From an uncultured Flavobacteriaceae bacterium (GTDB lineage Bacteria; Bacteroidota; Bacteroidia; Flavobacteriales; Flavobacteriaceae), in assembly GCA_913052425.1 (NCBI GenBank), contig CAJXEG010000008.1, positions 1 through 16,327 of the forward strand: a DNA stretch of 16,327 nucleotides. Reading direction: 5' to 3'. A model generated the notes under the pieces. It was not told the origin of the DNA. It did no database searches and worked only from the letters and a program-made list of their open reading frames with translations. Of this stretch, positions 5,988 through 13,331 are shown piece after piece. Position 1 is the first letter of the stretch. Each line of letters opens with the position of its first letter. Position numbers and translations under genes: made by a program.

Positions 5988-7652
5988 ATGTCAGAAAAGA
6001 CCCTCAATTTTATTGAACACATCATAGAGGAAGACCTTAACTCTGGGCTTTCTTCCGACTTGCTTAGGTTTAGGTTTCCTCCCGAGCCCAACGGCTATCT
6101 CCATATCGGCCACGTCAAGGCCATTTGCCTCAATTTTAATTTAGGCAATAGGTACAAAGCTCCGGTAAACCTCAGGTTTGACGATACCAATCCTGCCAAA
6201 GAAGAAACGCAGTATGTACAAGCCATCAAATATGACATCGAATGGCTGGGTTTTCAGTGGGACAAAGAGTGCTATGCTTCAGACTATTTCCCTCAACTTT
6301 TTGAATGGGCTAAAGATTTGATTAACAAGGGATTAGCATATGTTGACTCTCAAACTTCCCAGCAAATATCCGAACAAAAGGGCACACCGACACAACCCGG
6401 CAAACCCAGCCCTTTTCGCAATCGCTCTAAAGAAGAAAATTTAACACTCTTTCAAGACATGAAGAACGGGAAACACCAAGAAGGAGATCATGTACTTAGA
6501 GCAAAAATCGATATGGCTGCTCCCAATATGCTTTTGAGGGATCCCATTATGTATAGAGTGCTATACAAAACCCACCATCGAACGGGAGACGACTGGTGTA
6601 TTTACCCCATGTATGACTGGACTCATGGGGAGTCGGATTACATTGAACAGATCTCTCACTCATTGTGTTCTTTGGAATTCAAGCCGCACCGTGAACTCTA
6701 TGATTGGTTTCTAGATGCACTATCCCCCTTGGATACCATCCGACCCAAACAAAGGGAATTTGCCAGGCTGAATCTTTCCTACACAGTTATGAGTAAGAGA
6801 AAACTAAAAGCGCTGATTGACCAATCTCATGTGTCGGGATGGGATGATCCCAGAATGCCCACCATAAGCGGATTGAGAAGAAGAGGCTACACTCCCGAAT
6901 CCCTACAAAACTTTGTCAATACGGCCGGGGTCGCAAAAAGAGAAAACACAATAGATGTATCGCTTTTGGAGTTTTGTGTCCGTGACCATCTAAACAAAAT
7001 TGCTCCAAGGGTAATGGCGGTTCTAAATCCGGTTAAGCTAACGATAAAGAATTATCCCGATGGACAAACCGAAATGCTCATAGCCGAAAACAATCCCGAA
7101 GATGAAAAGGCAGGCTTTAGAGAAGTTCCTTTTTCCGGAAGTTTATACATAGAAAGAGAGGACTTTAAGGAGGAAGCCAACAGAAAGTTTTTTAGGTTGA
7201 CCCTTGGCAAAGAAGTACGCCTCAAAAACGCATACATCATCAAAGGAGAAGAGGTGGTAAAAGATGCTCAAGGGAACATTACAGAAATCATTTGTAGCTA
7301 TGACCCCTTGAGTAAGAGTGGTTCCGGTTCAGAGGAAAGCCAAAGAAAAGTCAAAGGAACCCTACACTGGGTATCCAGAGCACATGCTCACCCCATCAAG
7401 GTGAATATGTATGACCGTTTGTTTTCCGTCGAAGAGCCTGACAAAAATAAAGACGAAAACCCGGCCCGGTTTATCAATCCTGAATCATTCAGTCAAGTCC
7501 GAGGTTATATTGAACCCGCAGTGGTCAGTGCAGCTGCAGGTGAGAAATTCCAATTCCAACGATTGGGTTATTTCATTCTAGAAAACAAAACCGATGAACA
7601 TTTGGTCTTTAACAAGACCGTTGGTCTAAGAGATACCTGGAAAAAAAGTTAG
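5988..7652 (+). CDS. glnS: Glutaminyl-tRNA synthetase
   Basis: 554 aa, normal for bacterial GlnRS. It charges tRNA-Gln with glutamine using ATP. This is a class I enzyme: the first signature is PEPNGYLHIGH (HIGH at 39-42) and the second is VMSKRKL (M268-S269-K270-R271), the GlnRS variant of KMSKS. RFDDTNP and WDDPRMPT are also typical of GlnRS rather than GluRS. Residues about 1-335 form the Rossmann catalytic and acceptor-binding part; about 340-550 are the two anticodon-binding beta-barrels. The start is the ATG at 5988; the TTG at 5973 lies inside the promoter box. The stop is 1 nt from the stop of the converging SPFH gene. Its presence implies direct Gln-tRNA formation. Confidence 0.96.
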   Translation: MSEKTLNFIEHIIEEDLNSGLSSDLLRFRFPPEPNGYLHIGHVKAICLNFNLGNRYKAPVNLRFDDTNPAKEETQYVQAIKYDIEWLGFQWDKECYASDYFPQLFEWAKDLINKGLAYVDSQTSQQISEQKGTPTQPGKPSPFRNRSKEENLTLFQDMKNGKHQEGDHVLRAKIDMAAPNMLLRDPIMYRVLYKTHHRTGDDWCIYPMYDWTHGESDYIEQISHSLCSLEFKPHRELYDWFLDALSPLDTIRPKQREFARLNLSYTVMSKRKLKALIDQSHVSGWDDPRMPTISGLRRRGYTPESLQNFVNTAGVAKRENTIDVSLLEFCVRDHLNKIAPRVMAVLNPVKLTIKNYPDGQTEMLIAENNPEDEKAGFREVPFSGSLYIEREDFKEEANRKFFRLTLGKEVRLKNAYIIKGEEVVKDAQGNITEIICSYDPLSKSGSGSEESQRKVKGTLHWVSRAHAHPIKVNMYDRLFSVEEPDKNKDENPARFINPESFSQVRGYIEPAVVSAAAGEKFQFQRLGYFILENKTDEHLVFNKTVGLRDTWKKS

Positions 7653-7653
7653 T

Positions 7654-8598
7654 CTACTCCCCCTCCGTTTTTCCTTTATTCTGCTTTTTTTGATTCTCTA
7701 CTTTCATTGCTTCACCGATCTGGTTACTCGCCGTGAAGGAGGCCACCATATTATTCAGCATATCACTGCCGGCCTGTGGTGAATTGGGCAATAAAATCAG
7801 ATTGCTATTGGTCTCTTCACCGATGGACTGTAGGGTGTCGTAGTGTTGGGTAACAACAATAAGGGCTGACGCCTCTTGAGAGTTGATTCCTACATTGTTA
7901 AGCACATCAACGGATTCCTCAAGCCCTCTGGCGATCTCTCTTCTTTGATCAGCAATCCCTTGTCCTTGAAGTCTTTTGCTTTCTGCCTCTGCCTTGGCTT
8001 TTTCTACAATCAATATTCTTGCAGCATCTCCTTCGTACTGAGCAGCGATCTTTTGTCGCTCAGCGGCATTGATCCGGTTCATGGCTGTTTTTACCTCTCC
8101 GTCGGGGTCGATATCCGTTACCAAAGCTTTGATGATATCATAACCATAGTTGATCATTGCATCATTTAATTCCCCTTTTACTGCATTGGCGATTTCATCC
8201 TTTTTCTCGAAAACATCGTCAAGCCTCATCTTAGGTACAACAGCCCTAACCACATCAAAGACATAGGAAGTAATCTGGTCTTGGGGAAAGTCTAGTTTAT
8301 AAAAGGCATCGTAAACATTATTGGGCAGTATCTTGTATTGAACTGAGACCTTCAGTTTTACAAAAACATCATCTTTGGTTTTGGTTTCGACAATCACATC
8401 CAATTGAAGAATCCTTAAGCTTACCCTTCCCGCGATTTTGTCAATAACGGGAATTTTAAAATGAAGGCCCGGTTTACGAATGGCAATAAATTTACCAAAT
8501 CGTTCGATCACTGCGGAAGTCTGTTGTTTCACAACAAATACCCCAGAGATTAAAAAGAGTACGATTAAAAAAATAATTACATAAGTAGATAGGTCCAT
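7654..8598 (-). CDS. SPFH/band 7 membrane protein, similar to plant HIR proteins
   Basis: 314 aa. One N-terminal transmembrane segment (about 5-25, a run of V, I, L and F) is followed by a band 7 domain (about 28-190; IERFGKF, KPGLHFKIPVID, QLDVIVETKTKDDVFVKL), then a long charged helical region (AAERQKIAAQYEGDAARILIVEK, AEAESKRLQGQGIADQRREI) that should form a coiled coil for oligomerisation. SPFH proteins build ring-like membrane scaffolds that often surround proteases. The C-terminal part (VVTQHYDTLQSIG, then NLILLPNSP) resembles, from memory, the hypersensitive-induced-reaction subgroup rather than HflK/HflC. It starts 3 nt after the gltX stop, so it is second in a gltX-SPFH operon. No NfeD or FtsH partner is adjacent. 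The biochemical role is not known. Confidence 0.88.
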   Translation of the reverse strand: MDLSTYVIIFLIVLFLISGVFVVKQQTSAVIERFGKFIAIRKPGLHFKIPVIDKIAGRVSLRILQLDVIVETKTKDDVFVKLKVSVQYKILPNNVYDAFYKLDFPQDQITSYVFDVVRAVVPKMRLDDVFEKKDEIANAVKGELNDAMINYGYDIIKALVTDIDPDGEVKTAMNRINAAERQKIAAQYEGDAARILIVEKAKAEAESKRLQGQGIADQRREIARGLEESVDVLNNVGINSQEASALIVVTQHYDTLQSIGEETNSNLILLPNSPQAGSDMLNNMVASFTASNQIGEAMKVENQKKQNKGKTEGE

Positions 8599-8601
8599 GA
8601 T

Positions 8602-10089
8602 TTATTTATTCTGGTGATTAAAAAATTTTTCAAGTCTTCTTAAAGTTATCTCATTTCCCAATATCTCGCAAATACTAAAAATATCTGGTCCACTCAAACT
8701 GCCCACGATGGCTAATCTTAAACTTTGCATGATTGCTCCAAATGGGAGTCCCTCCTTTTCATTCCACTCCTGAATTTTGGATTTCCATTTCTTTACATCA
8801 ACATCTTCTTTTATCATTTTGCAAAATTGTTCGATAATTTTTTTGGGTTGATGCTTTTGAATTTTATTCATCACCTTCTCATCGTAATCTACAGGGTCTT
8901 TCAAAAACAGCCTAGACTGGGTTTTTAGATCCTCGAGCAAAAATAGTCGATCTCTCAGGAGGGCATAGACGTCGTTTCTCTTTTTTTGAGACCAAGTATT
9001 CGTAAGGCATTCCATAAACTCCGGAAAACGATCGAAAATGATTTTTTCATCCGTAAATCCCAAAAATTTGTGATTGATCCATCTCGCTTTTTCAAAATCG
9101 AACTTCGCTCCTCCCTTTTGAATCTTTTGGGTATCAAAAATTTTTACCAAGGCATCCATTTCAAAAAGCTCTTCATCGGTTCCGGGGTTCCACCCCAAAA
9201 GTGCCAAATAGTTCATTAGCGCCTCGGGCAAAAATCCTCTTTCTTTAAATCCTTTTGACCCTTCCCATGCCAAAGGAAAAACAGGGAAACCCATTTTGTC
9301 TCCATCTCTTTTGGAAAGTTTCCCTTTTCCTTGGGGTTTTAATATGAGCGGCAAATGCATAAACTCGGGAGCGCTCCATTCAAATGCATCATAGATCAGT
9401 TGGTGCAATGCAAGTGATGGCAACCACTCCTCTCCACGAATCACATGCGTTATCTCCATCAGATGATCGTCAATAACATTGGCAAAGTGATAGGTCGGCA
9501 TCCCGTCTGCTTTCATCAATATTTTATCATCAATTTCCTCACTTTGTACCTCAATGTGTCCCCTTAGGCCGTCTTTAACCTTTACGCTTTTCCTGGCACT
9601 TACTTTTAGCCTTACTACATATGGCACGGTTTTTAGTAATTCTTCGGTTGTTTCACCGGACAGACTTAGTGCGTTTTGGAGCTTCATTCGATTATGGGCG
9701 CCATATTTAAAGGTCTTCTTTTGCTGTTCGTGTTCTGTTCTAATAACAGACAGTTCCTCGGCTGTATCAAAAGCATAATAGGCCTTCCCTTTGTCAATCA
9801 GTTCCTCAATATATTTTTGATAGATTTCTTTCCTTTCACTTTGTCGGTAAGGCCCCAACTCCCCGGGAGATATTGGACTTTCATCGGGTTGTATACCACT
9901 CCAGTTCAATGCCTCTATAATATATTCCTCTGCCTGTTCCACCCTACGGTTCTGGTCGGTATCTTCAATTCTTAAGATAAATTCTCCCTTGTTCTTTTTG
10001 GCAAAGAGGTAGTTATACAGTGCTGTTCTTAACCCTCCAATGTGAAGGGCGCCTGTAGGACTGGGGGCAAATCTAACGCGAACACTCAT
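8602..10089 (-). CDS. gltX: Glutamyl-tRNA synthetase
   Basis: 495 aa from the ATG at 10089-10087 (MSVRVRFAPSPTG). Longer in-frame starts up to 10116 would run through the promoter box and are rejected. This class Ic synthetase charges tRNA-Glu. The first signature is APSPTGALHIGG (H16-I17-G18-G19), the second KLSKR (257-261, the GluRS form of KMSKS). FILRIEDTDQNR, the YHFANVIDDHLMEITHVIRGEEW region and the C-terminal helical anticodon-binding part (about 330-495) are all present. It is the first gene of a leftward operon with the SPFH gene and is divergent from ybeY across 82 bp. Since the cell also has GlnRS, this GluRS need not mischarge tRNA-Gln, but specificity cannot be read from sequence. 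Confidence 0.96.
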   Translation of the reverse strand: MSVRVRFAPSPTGALHIGGLRTALYNYLFAKKNKGEFILRIEDTDQNRRVEQAEEYIIEALNWSGIQPDESPISPGELGPYRQSERKEIYQKYIEELIDKGKAYYAFDTAEELSVIRTEHEQQKKTFKYGAHNRMKLQNALSLSGETTEELLKTVPYVVRLKVSARKSVKVKDGLRGHIEVQSEEIDDKILMKADGMPTYHFANVIDDHLMEITHVIRGEEWLPSLALHQLIYDAFEWSAPEFMHLPLILKPQGKGKLSKRDGDKMGFPVFPLAWEGSKGFKERGFLPEALMNYLALLGWNPGTDEELFEMDALVKIFDTQKIQKGGAKFDFEKARWINHKFLGFTDEKIIFDRFPEFMECLTNTWSQKKRNDVYALLRDRLFLLEDLKTQSRLFLKDPVDYDEKVMNKIQKHQPKKIIEQFCKMIKEDVDVKKWKSKIQEWNEKEGLPFGAIMQSLRLAIVGSLSGPDIFSICEILGNEITLRRLEKFFNHQNK

Positions 10090-10101
10090 TCTTTTTTTTG
10101 T

Positions 10102-10109
10102 CAAAGATA
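10102..10109 (-). promoter_or_regulatory. gltX -7 box TATCTTTG
   Basis: On the minus strand TATCTTTG followed by ACAAAAAAAA (complement of 10109 leftward) fits TAnnTTTG and ends 12 nt before the gltX ATG. It settles the start at 10089. No clear -33 TTG is seen. Confidence 0.6.
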
Positions 10110-10152
10110 ACATCAAGCCTTACCCTAATGAAATTTTTTTTTTTCTTTGTTC

Positions 10153-10160
10153 TATATTTG
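10153..10160 (+). promoter_or_regulatory. ybeY operon -7 box TATATTTG
   Basis: TATATTTG fits TAnnTTTG and ends 11 nt before the TTG start of ybeY. An 11-T run (10134-10144) lies just upstream and could act as an UP-like bent element. No TTG -33 element is visible. It should drive ybeY, mnmG and the methyltransferase gene. Confidence 0.6.
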
Positions 10161-10171
10161 CAAAAAAAAGC

Positions 10172-10588
10172 TTGATTCGGTTTAATCACGATAAATTTCT
10201 ATCCTTAACGGAGGAGGACTTGGCGCTTTGGCTCAACAGCATTGTGGAGCAGGAGGGTTATATTGTCGAAGAATTGGAATACAATTTTGTTGATACAGAT
10301 ACCATGCTGTCGCTCAACCAAGAATACCTCAATCACGATACCGATACCGACATCATTACTTTTGACTACACAGAATCCAAGGCGATCAAGGCAGAAGCCT
10401 ACATTTCGTGCGATGCTTTGAAAAAAAACGCTAAATTACACGCGCAAACTATTGAAAATGAAAGTCTTAGGTTACTTTCTCACGCCTTACTTCACTGTTT
10501 GGGCTATAATGACAAGACAAATGAGCAAAAAGAATTAATGCGCTCCAAGGAAGAAGATTGTATAAATTTGTTCCACGTGAAACACTGA
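10172..10588 (+). CDS. ybeY: Endoribonuclease YbeY (rRNA maturation factor)
   Basis: 138 aa. A metal-dependent endoribonuclease family needed for 16S rRNA 3' end maturation and ribosome quality control. The metal site is in SHALLHCLGYNDK: H104, H108 and D114, with Asp where E. coli has a third His (HGxLHLxGYDH). YLNHDTDTDIITF (52-64) aligns with the YRxxDxPT(D/N)VLSF motif, so the E. coli Arg59 position is Leu53. Both differences are, as I recall, usual in Flavobacteriia. The start is the TTG at 10172 (MIRFN..., family N-termini begin similarly); no in-frame ATG occurs near it and the promoter box lies directly upstream. The last codons (LFHVKH) contain an exact parS site. The stop is 1 nt before the mnmG ATG. 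Confidence 0.92.
   Translation: MIRFNHDKFLSLTEEDLALWLNSIVEQEGYIVEELEYNFVDTDTMLSLNQEYLNHDTDTDIITFDYTESKAIKAEAYISCDALKKNAKLHAQTIENESLRLLSHALLHCLGYNDKTNEQKELMRSKEEDCINLFHVKH
10569..10584. promoter_or_regulatory. parS site 1 (ParB/Spo0J binding), exact consensus
   Basis: TGTTCCACGTGAAACA matches all 16 positions of the consensus TGTTNCACGTGAAACA defined for B. subtilis Spo0J and widely conserved in chromosomal ParABS systems. ParB clamps load at such sites and organise and segregate the origin region. The site is the coding sequence for the last residues of YbeY (LFHVKH, in frame) and ends 5 nt before the mnmG start. Confidence 0.88.
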
Positions 10589-10589
10589 T

Positions 10590-12458
10590 ATGTTTGAAGG
10601 AGTATATGATGTAGTAGTAGTGGGCGGTGGTCATGCAGGAGCCGAAGCCGCTGCGGCAGCAGCCAATATGGGATCAAGAACCCTTTTGGTGACCATGAAT
10701 TTACAAACCATTGGGCAGATGTCCTGTAACCCTGCCATGGGTGGAATTGCCAAAGGTCAAATCGTGAGAGAAATCGATGCCCTTGGGGGATACAGTGGAA
10801 TTGTCTCAGACGAATCTGCCATACAGTTTAAAATGCTCAACCAATCCAAAGGGCCTGCCATGTGGAGTCCAAGGGTACAATCCGATAGAATGCTCTTCGC
10901 CAAAAAATGGAGGGAGCTTTTGGAACAAACCCAAAACCTGGACTTTTATCAAGATATGATCAAAGATATCATTGTAAAAGATGGCAAGATCGATGGTGTG
11001 GTCACCTCTTTGGGAATTTCCATTCGCTCCAAAAGTGTGGTTTTGACTAACGGCACCTTTCTGAATGGCCTTATCCATATCGGAGAAAAAAACTACGGTG
11101 GTGGCCGTGCGGGTGAAAAAGCCTCTACCGGTTTAACCCACAGTCTGGAAAAGCTCGGTTTTGAGTCGGGTCGAATGAAAACGGGAACCCCTCCCCGGGT
11201 CGATGGTCGTTCTTTGAATTATAATGTCATGGAAGAACAAGCCGGGGACGAAAACCCAGCAAAATTCAGCTTTATCTCCACCACTCCACTAAAGCATCAA
11301 CGCAGCTGTTATATTACCCATACCAGCCCCCAGGTCCATGACCTCCTCCGAGAGGGTTTTGATCGATCACCCATGTTTAATGGTAACATTCAGAGTACGG
11401 GACCGCGTTATTGCCCTTCAATCGAAGATAAGATCAATCGTTTTGCAGACAAATCCCGGCATCAAATTTTTGTAGAGCCAGAGGGTTGGGATACTGTGGA
11501 GGTCTATGTCAACGGTTTTTCTACCTCTTTACCTGAGGACATTCAATACCAGTCACTACGTTCTGTTAACGGTTTCGAAAACGTAAAATTCTTCCGGCCT
11601 GGCTATGCAATTGAATACGACTACTTCCCTCCCACGCAGCTAAAAAATAGCTTGGAGACCAAGCTGGTTTCGGGATTGTTTTTTGCAGGGCAAATCAATG
11701 GAACCACCGGTTATGAAGAAGCGGCATCCCAGGGACTGATGTCAGGAATCAACGCTCATCTTAAAATCAATCAAAAAAAGCCTTTTGTTCTTAAAAGAAA
11801 CCAAGCCTATATCGGTGTATTGATCGATGATCTGATTACAAAAGGTACAGAGGAGCCATATAGAATGTTTACTTCCAGGGCAGAGTACCGTACCCTTTTG
11901 CGCCAAGATAATGCTGACTTAAGGCTCACCCCTTTGTCTTATGATCTGGGATTGGCCAAAAAGGACCGTCTGGAGGCTGTAGAAGAAAAAGCCACCAAAA
12001 CCAAGGAACTGGTTCACTTTTTCAAAACCCAAAGTTATGTCCTGGAAGAAGTCAACCCCATACTTGAGAAAAAGGACTCCGCACAGGTAAAACAATCCAA
12101 CAAACTCAGTAAAATTTTATCTCGCCCCCGATTGAGCAGAAAGGACCTGGCACACATCCCTTCTGTTAGGACATTCATCAAGGAACAAGAGATCACGGAC
12201 GAGGTTTATGAGCAAGCGGAAATTCAGATTAAATATTCGGGATATATTGAAAAGGAAATGGCCAATGCAGAAAAGCTCAATCGTTTGGATCACATAAAAA
12301 TCCCCGATGATTTTGATTACGATATACTTGCTTCGCTTTCCCACGAAGCCAAGGAAAAACTTAATTACATCAAGCCCACCAACCTGTCTCAGGCTTCAAG
12401 GATCAGCGGGATCAATCCCAGCGACATCAGTGTGCTTTTGGTCAAATTGGGTCGATAA
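10590..12458 (+). CDS. mnmG: tRNA uridine-5-carboxymethylaminomethyl modification enzyme, FAD subunit
   Basis: 622 aa, full length for MnmG (GidA). With MnmE it installs the (carboxymethyl)aminomethyl group on wobble U34 of certain tRNAs, using FAD, NADH and methylene-tetrahydrofolate. The N-terminus has the FAD Rossmann motif VVVGGGHAGAEAA (G12, G14 and G17 region), followed by QTIGQMSCNPAMGGIAKG with Cys46, GERSxG-like GEKASTGL, and the second family signature GTEEPYRMFTSRAEYRTLLR. The helical C-terminal domain (about 550-622) that contacts MnmE is present. The ATG at 10590 is 1 nt after the ybeY stop. It is the middle gene of a three-gene unit. MnmE is not in the window. Confidence 0.97.
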   Translation: MFEGVYDVVVVGGGHAGAEAAAAAANMGSRTLLVTMNLQTIGQMSCNPAMGGIAKGQIVREIDALGGYSGIVSDESAIQFKMLNQSKGPAMWSPRVQSDRMLFAKKWRELLEQTQNLDFYQDMIKDIIVKDGKIDGVVTSLGISIRSKSVVLTNGTFLNGLIHIGEKNYGGGRAGEKASTGLTHSLEKLGFESGRMKTGTPPRVDGRSLNYNVMEEQAGDENPAKFSFISTTPLKHQRSCYITHTSPQVHDLLREGFDRSPMFNGNIQSTGPRYCPSIEDKINRFADKSRHQIFVEPEGWDTVEVYVNGFSTSLPEDIQYQSLRSVNGFENVKFFRPGYAIEYDYFPPTQLKNSLETKLVSGLFFAGQINGTTGYEEAASQGLMSGINAHLKINQKKPFVLKRNQAYIGVLIDDLITKGTEEPYRMFTSRAEYRTLLRQDNADLRLTPLSYDLGLAKKDRLEAVEEKATKTKELVHFFKTQSYVLEEVNPILEKKDSAQVKQSNKLSKILSRPRLSRKDLAHIPSVRTFIKEQEITDEVYEQAEIQIKYSGYIEKEMANAEKLNRLDHIKIPDDFDYDILASLSHEAKEKLNYIKPTNLSQASRISGINPSDISVLLVKLGR

Positions 12459-12459
12459 T

Positions 12460-12475
12460 TGTTCCACGTGGAACT
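12460..12475. promoter_or_regulatory. parS site 2 (ParB/Spo0J binding), 15/16 match
   Basis: TGTTCCACGTGGAACT differs from the fully palindromic parS TGTTCCACGTGGAACA at the last base only; the central CACGTG and 14-bp palindrome are perfect. It lies between the mnmG stop and the methyltransferase ATG (12480), 4 nt before the start codon, and 1891 bp from parS site 1. Confidence 0.85.
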
Positions 12476-12479
12476 TATT

Positions 12480-13331
12480 ATGAGCAAAGCAAAAAAAAAT
12501 AAGATAATAGAAGCAACGGATCATCTGGTCAGCGGGGAGTCCTTTTTAATTCACTGGGATCCAATTCACCTCAGGGCCTGGACAGCGGTTGAGCATTTGG
12601 ACTCACTCGATACCTATTACGAATCTTCGGACTACATTTCTCATCGCTCAAAACCCGATTCACTCATTTCTCTCTTGTACGTTTGGGCCAGAGGTTTTAT
12701 GTTGAGCTATAAACATGCCCTTCTCAAAAAGTACCTTAAACCCAATGGCCGTTTGCTGGACATTGGCTGTGGTACGGGTTCTTTTTTGGCCTTTATGAAG
12801 AAAAAAGGATGTAAAGTCTCCGGTATCGAAAGCAATGCCAAAGCAAGAAACATTTGCCTTGAAAACAATATAGAGGTTCAAGCGACAGAGGCGGAATTGC
12901 CTCCCGAAAGTTTTGACACCATTTCCCTTTGGCACGTTCTGGAACATTTACCTCATCCCGAAAACAGCATAAACACATATAGAGATTTACTCAAACCGAC
13001 CGGCCTTTTGGTTGTTGCTGTTCCCAATTTTGAAAGTCACGACCGCAACCATTATCAACAAGATTGGGCCGCTTTGGATGTGCCAAGACATTTGTGGCAC
13101 TTCACCGCAAAAGGCCTGATAAAAACGGCTCAGGGCATTGGCTTTGACCTGATCAAAAAAAGAGCATTAGGATTGGATGTTTTTTATATCTGCTATCTTT
13201 CTGAAAAACACAGGGGGAAATCATTCCCTTTCCTCAGGGGAATCCTAAAGGGCTCATGGTTTTCGCTTAAAGCCTTTTTTACCGGCAAGCATTCTTCTTG
13301 TGTTTATGTTTTTAGGAAACGGCTTCCTTAG
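12480..13331 (+). CDS. Class I SAM-dependent methyltransferase
   Basis: 283 aa from the ATG at 12480; a TTG at 12459 would extend the protein by translating parS site 2 and is less likely. An N-terminal extension (1-85, including the [12 protein letters not shown] segment) precedes a Rossmann methyltransferase core. Motif I is [12 protein letters not shown] (D94-F102), followed by VSGIESN (acidic residue that binds the SAM ribose), [16 protein letters not shown] (motif IV region) and [14 protein letters not shown]. This is the Methyltransf_23/Methyltransf_11 type. The same kind of gene often follows mnmG in flavobacteria (from memory), but the substrate is unknown; RNA, lipid or small-molecule targets are all possible. 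Its 3' end overlaps the converging holB by 20 bp. Confidence 0.87.
   Translation: MSKAKKNKIIEATDHLVSGESFLIHWDPIHLRAWTAVEHLDSLDTYYESSDYISHRSKPDSLISLLYVWARGFMLSYKHALLKKYLKPNGRLLDIGCGTGSFLAFMKKKGCKVSGIESNAKARNICLENNIEVQATEAELPPESFDTISLWHVLEHLPHPENSINTYRDLLKPTGLLVVAVPNFESHDRNHYQQDWAALDVPRHLWHFTAKGLIKTAQGIGFDLIKKRALGLDVFYICYLSEKHRGKSFPFLRGILKGSWFSLKAFFTGKHSSCVYVFRKRLP

Noticed and set aside
8524..8537. TTGTTTCACAACAA inverted repeat in the SPFH gene
   Set aside because: A short 5-bp stem within codons of the membrane-anchor region; no CACGTG core and no T-run, so neither parS nor terminator.
9649..9664. TGTTTCAC followed by CGGACAGA inside gltX, resembling half a parS
   Set aside because: Only 12 of 16 positions match and the central CACGTG is broken, so it is coding sequence by chance.
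10090..10116. Longer gltX start (MMLSLTKKR...)
   Set aside because: It would translate the TATCTTTG promoter box; the family begins at MSVRVRFAPSPTG.
13313..13328. AGGAA/TTCCT hairpin in the methyltransferase-holB overlap
   Set aside because: A five-base-pair stem without a following T-run on either strand, lying within coding sequence of both genes.
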